NCBI GenBank assembly: GCA_934255455.1
Contig: CAKQNS010000002.1
Span: forward strand, 85,165-149,164
Source: an uncultured Alphaproteobacteria bacterium
GTDB lineage: Bacteria > Pseudomonadota > Alphaproteobacteria > Rs-D84
DNA: 64,000 nt
Direction of reading: 5' to 3'
In this document: positions 59,649-64,000 of the stretch, one piece after another
How positions within the stretch are numbered: the first letter of the stretch is position 1
Layout: the number at the start of each line of letters is the position of its first letter
The notes under the pieces: generated by a model
Database searches by the model: none
The model's input: only the letters and a program-made list of their open reading frames with translations
Told to the model about the DNA's origin: nothing
Made by a program: the position numbers and the translations under genes

Positions 59649-61418
59649 ATGAATTTAATAGATTCGGCATTTTTGTGTCTGGACATCGGGTCATGCGGCG
59701 TACGCGGCATGGCGCATCGTGTACGCGGCGCAAAAATCGTCAAATCTGCATTATTCAACGTGGACAGTTTCGATACTGTTTTCGCATTACGGTCGGTAAT
59801 TGACGAATTGGAACATCAAATCGGGTCGCATTTTGACTCGGCCTATATCACGGGGAATTTTGGCCAATCTGTATTTGAAATGGTCGCAAAAAGCACCGCG
59901 TGGGACGGTGAACACAAAATCACCCCCATGGACATCAGCCGCCAAATTTCACAAATCGCGCCCCCCGACGGGTATTTTCCGATGCACATTGTGCCACTGC
60001 GGTATGATGTACCATCGGCGCGCAATATAATGTCGCCCATTGGTTATACCGACCGCGGGCTGATTTCGGCATTTGGTGCGATATTTTACCCGCGTGACCG
60101 AATGGAATTTGTAATGGTCAATCTGCGCCATGCACACATAAACAGCACCGGTTTCTTTGACCCACAATTTTTATTAAATGCGGCATTGCGCACAAAAAAG
60201 CAAACCGTTATGTTCATTGATTTGGGCGCGGAATTTTCATCGGCATCAATTTGGACCGACCGTGGTCCTGTGTGGCACACAAAAATCGCACACGGCGGCA
60301 CAAAAATCACAACCGACATATCGGAAAAATTACACATCGATTTTGACGAAGCCGAACGTATAAAGCGAAATGTTGCATCCCTTTTTCCCAAGGAAATGGA
60401 CCGTTTTACCCCGGCCGACAGCGCATACGAATTTTCCCGTGGTGATATAAACGATATTTTCTTGCCACACATGGTCGATATTTCTGCGGAAATATCAAAT
60501 TCAGCACGGGCGGCAATCTCTAAATATCATCCAACAAAAATAATTCTAACTGGCGGAGCGGCCATGGCCGATGGAGCAACAGAATTTTTTGAAAACGCGT
60601 TTTCCATTCCGACCGAAAATATGCACACTGATGCAATTGTTCGCGCCGCATCATCGTACATCTGGAATGCCGAGGCCACACACCGCGGTGCATATATGGC
60701 GCGCGTAGAACGCTGGCGCCGGCGCTGGTCACGCATTACATCATTGTTTCGTCATCGCGCACCGTCGCGTCCACAATTTATTCCAATTATGCCCAGCACA
60801 CTGTGTTTCAATATGAACAGCGCATCAACATATTCGCTGTTTCGTGCGGGCGGAATTTCAATAATTCATGTTGATATCATGGATGGTTTTTATGTTGATC
60901 GTGTGGCGGGCGGAATTTCAGAACTGAAAATGATTCGCGCCCACACGAATGCTCATCTGCATGTACATTTAATGACCGAAAGTCCATCCGTATGGGCGGC
61001 GGATGCAATTGCGGCAGGTGCCGATACAATAATTATGTCGACAAATACGTCCGGCCTGCGCAATGCGGTACGTGGTGTTCGCGCCGCCGGGCGACGCGCG
61101 GGCGTTGCAATCAACCCCGAAACATCTGTTGATATATTAAAACCAATACTGCGTGATTTAGACGAGGTTATGATTATGACCGTTCGTCCCGGTGCGGCCG
61201 GTCAAGAATTTCAACCAGATTGCCTGAAAAAAATATCTGTATTGGCCGCCACACGCAAAAAATATGGATTAAAATTCACGATATCTGTTGATGGCGGTAT
61301 AAACGACAAAACCGCGCAGATGTGTTGGGCCGCCGGTGCAGATTTATTGGTCAGCGGTTCATACCTGGCGCGCAGTCCTGATTTCCCGTTGGCGGTTCAA
61401 AGTTTACTGAAAAAATAA
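59649..61418 (+). CDS. ftsA: Fusion of cell division protein FtsA and ribulose-phosphate 3-epimerase
   Basis: One frame of 589 residues. Residues ~1-372 are FtsA: actin-fold motifs FLCLDIGSCGVRGMAH, VMFIDLGAEFSSASIWTDRG and IILTGGAA, then an amphipathic helix (VERWRRRWSRITSLFRHR, 353-370) like the FtsA membrane anchor. From ~378 the sequence is Rpe: MPSTLCF, HVDIMDGFYVDRVAGGI (His, Asp), HVHLMTE (His), MTVRPGAAGQEF and VDGGIND (Asp), so the metal and catalytic residues of the TIM barrel are kept. The Rpe part is ~210 residues, full length for the family. No stop or frameshift lies at the junction. ftsZ is not adjacent. Confidence 0.9.
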   Translation: MNLIDSAFLCLDIGSCGVRGMAHRVRGAKIVKSALFNVDSFDTVFALRSVIDELEHQIGSHFDSAYITGNFGQSVFEMVAKSTAWDGEHKITPMDISRQISQIAPPDGYFPMHIVPLRYDVPSARNIMSPIGYTDRGLISAFGAIFYPRDRMEFVMVNLRHAHINSTGFFDPQFLLNAALRTKKQTVMFIDLGAEFSSASIWTDRGPVWHTKIAHGGTKITTDISEKLHIDFDEAERIKRNVASLFPKEMDRFTPADSAYEFSRGDINDIFLPHMVDISAEISNSARAAISKYHPTKIILTGGAAMADGATEFFENAFSIPTENMHTDAIVRAASSYIWNAEATHRGAYMARVERWRRRWSRITSLFRHRAPSRPQFIPIMPSTLCFNMNSASTYSLFRAGGISIIHVDIMDGFYVDRVAGGISELKMIRAHTNAHLHVHLMTESPSVWAADAIAAGADTIIMSTNTSGLRNAVRGVRAAGRRAGVAINPETSVDILKPILRDLDEVMIMTVRPGAAGQEFQPDCLKKISVLAATRKKYGLKFTISVDGGINDKTAQMCWAAGADLLVSGSYLARSPDFPLAVQSLLKK

Positions 61419-61419
61419 A

Positions 61420-61447
61420 CAAAACGCCGACGAATGTCGACGTTTTG
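61420..61447. terminator. Terminator of the ftsQ-ftsA operon
   Basis: CAAAACG and CGTTTTG with paired CGAC/GTCG inside and a GAAT loop, followed by T. Confidence 0.75.
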
Positions 61448-61490
61448 TTTTGAACACTGCATTTCATGAATTCTGACGAATCCATATAGG

Positions 61491-61558
61491 GATGTGGTTC
61501 GGGACTGTGCGAACAGTCCATGCATGTGTTCGCGTTGTGAATGTTTTGCATCCACATC
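61491..61558. ncRNA. Structured intergenic region, possible small RNA
   Basis: GATGTGG (61491-61497) pairs with CCACATC (61552-61558) and encloses a perfect hairpin GGACTGT-GCGA-ACAGTCC (61502-61519) and a weaker ATGCA/TGCAT arm. The 190-base gap between ftsA-rpe and tsaE has no ORF that I accept. Whether it is transcribed is unknown. Confidence 0.35.
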
Positions 61559-61608
61559 AACATTATGGCACAACACACAAAAACCGCCACAGGTGTGTTT
61601 TCCCAAAA

Positions 61609-62007
61609 TTATTTTATAACCAATTTTCGCCCCGCCCCATTTTCACTCAGATAAATATGAATTGTTCCCGCCGGCAAAATATCCGCCGCAATATCGGGCC
61701 ATTCAATCAATGTAATATCATTTGCAATTGCATAAGGCAAACCAATTTCGGTCAATTCCGACGCATCGTTTATACGATACAAATCAAAATGTGAAATGCC
61801 ATCATAGTTTTGAACAATCGTAAATGTTGGACTGGGCACGACCGTATCCGCCCCACGCAATGTTTGAATTATTGTACGCGCAATTTCACTTTTGCCCATA
61901 CCTAAATCGCCGTGCAACGCCACACATACCGGCGCATGCAGTGTGCCCGCAAATTCCCGGGCCCACGCGCGCGTTTCATCAACATTGTTTAACAAATATT
62001 CTTTCAT
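61609..62007 (-). CDS. tsaE: tRNA threonylcarbamoyladenosine biosynthesis ATPase TsaE
   Basis: 132 residues. Walker A LHGDLGMGKSEIARTII, then PSPTFTIVQNYDG and FDLYRINDASELTEIGL, then LIEWPDIAADILP, all diagnostic. It works with TsaB and TsaD to make t6A. The consensus GAGKT is read here as GMGKS. GGTGGAG lies upstream of the ATG, 5 bases after the uvrB stop. Confidence 0.94.
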   Translation of the reverse strand: MKEYLLNNVDETRAWAREFAGTLHAPVCVALHGDLGMGKSEIARTIIQTLRGADTVVPSPTFTIVQNYDGISHFDLYRINDASELTEIGLPYAIANDITLIEWPDIAADILPAGTIHIYLSENGAGRKLVIK

Positions 62008-62012
62008 TGTTT

Positions 62013-64000
62013 TTACTCCACCAATAATAAATCGTCTTCCAATTTATGGATTGCATCACGCAATTCGGCGGCCGTCTCGAATTCCAGGTTTTCCGCCGCT
62101 GTGCGCATTTTCTTGGTCAAATCTTTTATCTGTTTGCGGATACTGTCCGCGTCCATAACGCCGCCCGATTTATCATATACAAACCGGCGCGCCTTGTCCG
62201 TTTTTTCTTGTTTGTCGCCAACCTGGGCAAATACGGCCTTGGACACCGTGGTCGGGGTGATGCCATGTGCGGTGTTATATGCCATTTGTTTTTCACGACG
62301 ACGCGCCGTTTCGGTCAATGCCGCATTCATAGAATCCGTCATAACATCGGCATACAAAATTACGCGCCCATTTGCATTACGCGCCGCACGACCGATTGTC
62401 TGAATCAGTGAACGCGTTGAACGCAAGAATCCTTCTTTATCCGCATCCATAATCGCAACCAATTCGCATTCTGGCACGTCCAATCCCTCGCGCAGCAAAT
62501 TGATACCGACCAAGACATCATATTTACCCAATCGCAAATCACGCAGCAATTCAATACGTTCCAGCGTTTCAATATCACTGTGCAGGTATCGCGCGCGCAC
62601 GCCATTTTCGTTCAGGTAATCAGTCAATTGTTCGGCCATTTTTTTGGTCAATGTTGTCACCAACACACGACCCGATGTTTTTTTAATTTGAGACAATAAA
62701 TCATCAACCTGGTTTGCGGTTGGTCGTACATCACAAACCGGGTCCAACAATCCCGTTGGGCGAATAACCTGTTCGGCAACAATCCCGCCCGATTGATTCA
62801 GTTCCCATTCCGCCGGCGTTGCCGAAACAAATATCGTTTGCGGGCGTAATGCGTCCCACTCGTCAAATGTCAGCGGCCGGTTATCAATACACGCCGGCAG
62901 GCGAAATCCATATTGCGACAATGTTTCCTTGCGCGCACGGTCACCACGCGACATAGCAGAGATTTGTGGAACGGTCACATGACTTTCGTCAATAAACAAA
63001 ACGGCATCACGTGGCAAATATTCAAACAGTGTTGGTGGCGGCATACCCGGCGCACGCCCCGACAGATATCGCGAATAGTTTTCAATACCGCGGCATGTTC
63101 CGGTCGATTCCATCATTTCAATATCAAAATTCACACGCTCGCGCAGACGTTGTTCTTCGATATACTTCATATTTTCATGAAAGTATTTTAACCGTTCATC
63201 CAAATCTGTTCTGATTTGACCAATGGCCTGTAAAACACTGGGCATTGGGGTGGCATAGTGTGTGTTTGGGTAAATCGCAATTCGGTCTAACTGGTGCAAC
63301 TTGGCCCCGGTCAGGGTATCAAATTCCCAAATCTCTTCGATTTCATCGCCCCAAAAAGACAGTTTCCATGCCCGGTCCTGGGAATGCGATGGAAATACAT
63401 CCAGGCTGTCGCCGCGCACACGGAAATCACCACGTTCAAACGCGACATCATTGCGTTTATACTGAATATCAACCAGCGCATGCATAACGTCCGCTTGGCC
63501 AATTTTATCCCCCACATGCAAAACCAATTTCATACCCGAATACTGTTCTGGTGACCCCATACCGTAAATAGACGATACCGATGACACAACAATAACATCG
63601 CGTTCTTCCAACATGGCGCGGGTTGCACTGTGCCGCATACGATCCAGTTGTTCATTGATGGACGCGTCCTTGTCAATATATGTATCGGTGGTGGGCATAT
63701 ATGCCTCGGGCTGGTAATAATCATAATACGACACAAAATATTCAACATGGTTGTGCGGAAAAAATGATTTCATTTCCGTGTACAACTGTGCCGCCAAGAT
63801 TTTATTCGGTGCCATAATCAATGCCGGCCGCGACAATTCTGCAATTACATTGGCCATAGTAAATGTTTTGCCCGATCCCGTCACCCCCAATAACACCTGA
63901 GACCGACGGCCATCACGAACACCCGCCACCAATTCAGATATGGCCGCGGGCTGGTCCCCCATGGGGGCATAATTACTTTCCAATGAAAATATACTTTTTT
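62013..64000 (-). CDS. uvrB: UvrABC system protein B (5' end outside the window)
   Basis: At least 656 residues. Walker A VLLGVTGSGKTFTMANVI, YYDYYQPEAYMPTTDTYIDK, the beta-hairpin region, VTVPQISAMSRGDRARK, FVSATPAEWEL, VGINLLREGLDVPEC, QTIGRAARNANG and the UvrC-binding C-terminal helix pair are present. A TTG at 63983 could be read as a start, but the frame stays open to the last base (SIFSLESNY precedes APMGDQPAAI), and known UvrB proteins begin further upstream, so the true start probably lies beyond the window. Confidence 0.97.
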   Translation of the reverse strand, partial: KSIFSLESNYAPMGDQPAAISELVAGVRDGRRSQVLLGVTGSGKTFTMANVIAELSRPALIMAPNKILAAQLYTEMKSFFPHNHVEYFVSYYDYYQPEAYMPTTDTYIDKDASINEQLDRMRHSATRAMLEERDVIVVSSVSSIYGMGSPEQYSGMKLVLHVGDKIGQADVMHALVDIQYKRNDVAFERGDFRVRGDSLDVFPSHSQDRAWKLSFWGDEIEEIWEFDTLTGAKLHQLDRIAIYPNTHYATPMPSVLQAIGQIRTDLDERLKYFHENMKYIEEQRLRERVNFDIEMMESTGTCRGIENYSRYLSGRAPGMPPPTLFEYLPRDAVLFIDESHVTVPQISAMSRGDRARKETLSQYGFRLPACIDNRPLTFDEWDALRPQTIFVSATPAEWELNQSGGIVAEQVIRPTGLLDPVCDVRPTANQVDDLLSQIKKTSGRVLVTTLTKKMAEQLTDYLNENGVRARYLHSDIETLERIELLRDLRLGKYDVLVGINLLREGLDVPECELVAIMDADKEGFLRSTRSLIQTIGRAARNANGRVILYADVMTDSMNAALTETARRREKQMAYNTAHGITPTTVSKAVFAQVGDKQEKTDKARRFVYDKSGGVMDADSIRKQIKDLTKKMRTAAENLEFETAAELRDAIHKLEDDLLLVE

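Noticed and set aside
61351..61590. Minus-strand ORF of 79 residues, with CxxC-like cysteines
   Set aside because: It overlaps the end of ftsA-rpe and the terminator, has no ribosome site and has no recognisable domain.
1..64000. CRISPR array, prophage block or IS element
   Set aside because: No regular spacer-repeat series, no cas gene, no transposase and no phage structural gene were found. The repeats present are short heptamers and two palindromes only.

Overview
The window reads as a stretch of an alphaproteobacterial chromosome with mid-range GC, tightly packed and with few spacers. The lineage call rests on a MucR/Ros-type regulator, a PF13467-type ribbon-helix-helix protein, a J-domain protein with a cysteine-rich head, an AddB-type repair protein and many alphaproteobacterial housekeeping genes. 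The genes describe a Gram-negative cell with an LPS/lipoprotein envelope: Lnt, LolC/E-LolD, an LptF/G-type permease, MltA and an LpoA-like lipoprotein. No IS element, prophage block or CRISPR array is visible. I cannot name the species; an uncultured, host-associated lineage with some genome streamlining is an inference from unusual gene fusions and short spacers.

Layout. 1-1700: four small genes ending in a ribbon-helix-helix protein (accessory-like, partly SUKH/HNH-like). 1683-5954 (minus): MucR-like regulator, a GH24 lysozyme joined to TPR repeats, and a YbeY-Lnt fusion. 6032-9378: rarA and two beta-barrel-like outer membrane proteins. 9471-19136 (minus): ftsK, then greA-mutL and yajC-secD-secF-S41-like-PAP2. 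19240-21810 (plus): lptG-type permease, a 45-aa membrane protein, xerC and a J-domain protein. 22050-27038: trxB, serS, an unknown gene and typA. 27072-34335: a glycan cluster of six glycosyltransferase-type genes, three of them downstream of recA on the same strand. 34423-37664: MFS transporter, secB, mltA and a DUF721 protein. 37698-43577: a secreted-protein/ruvC operon, yebC, ruvA and mnmE. 43606-52120: acyl-CoA synthetase, exonuclease III, rsmI-engB-addB, LpoA-like lipoprotein and a membrane-anchored methyltransferase. 52140-53401: a strongly structured RNA region, a DUF488 gene, tRNA-Tyr and tRNA-Gly with decayed tRNA 3'-end copies beside them. 53458-58455 (minus): secretin-like lipoprotein, lolC/E, lolD, a membrane protein and a cysteine-rich secreted protein. 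58532-61418 (plus): small lipoprotein, ftsQ, and ftsA fused to ribulose-phosphate 3-epimerase. 61609-64000 (minus): uvrB (5' end outside the window) and tsaE.

The most unusual items are the FtsA-Rpe fusion (cell division joined to the pentose phosphate pathway), the YbeY-Lnt fusion, an S41 protease homologue that has lost all three catalytic residues, the GH24-TPR protein, a riboswitch-like structured leader before the membrane methyltransferase gene, and a GTTCAAA-type heptamer repeat that lies directly after stop codons and, once, in frame inside mnmE. Several genes (ftsQ, ftsK, an MFS gene, a small lipoprotein gene) have a -10 box so close to the ATG that leaderless mRNAs are likely.
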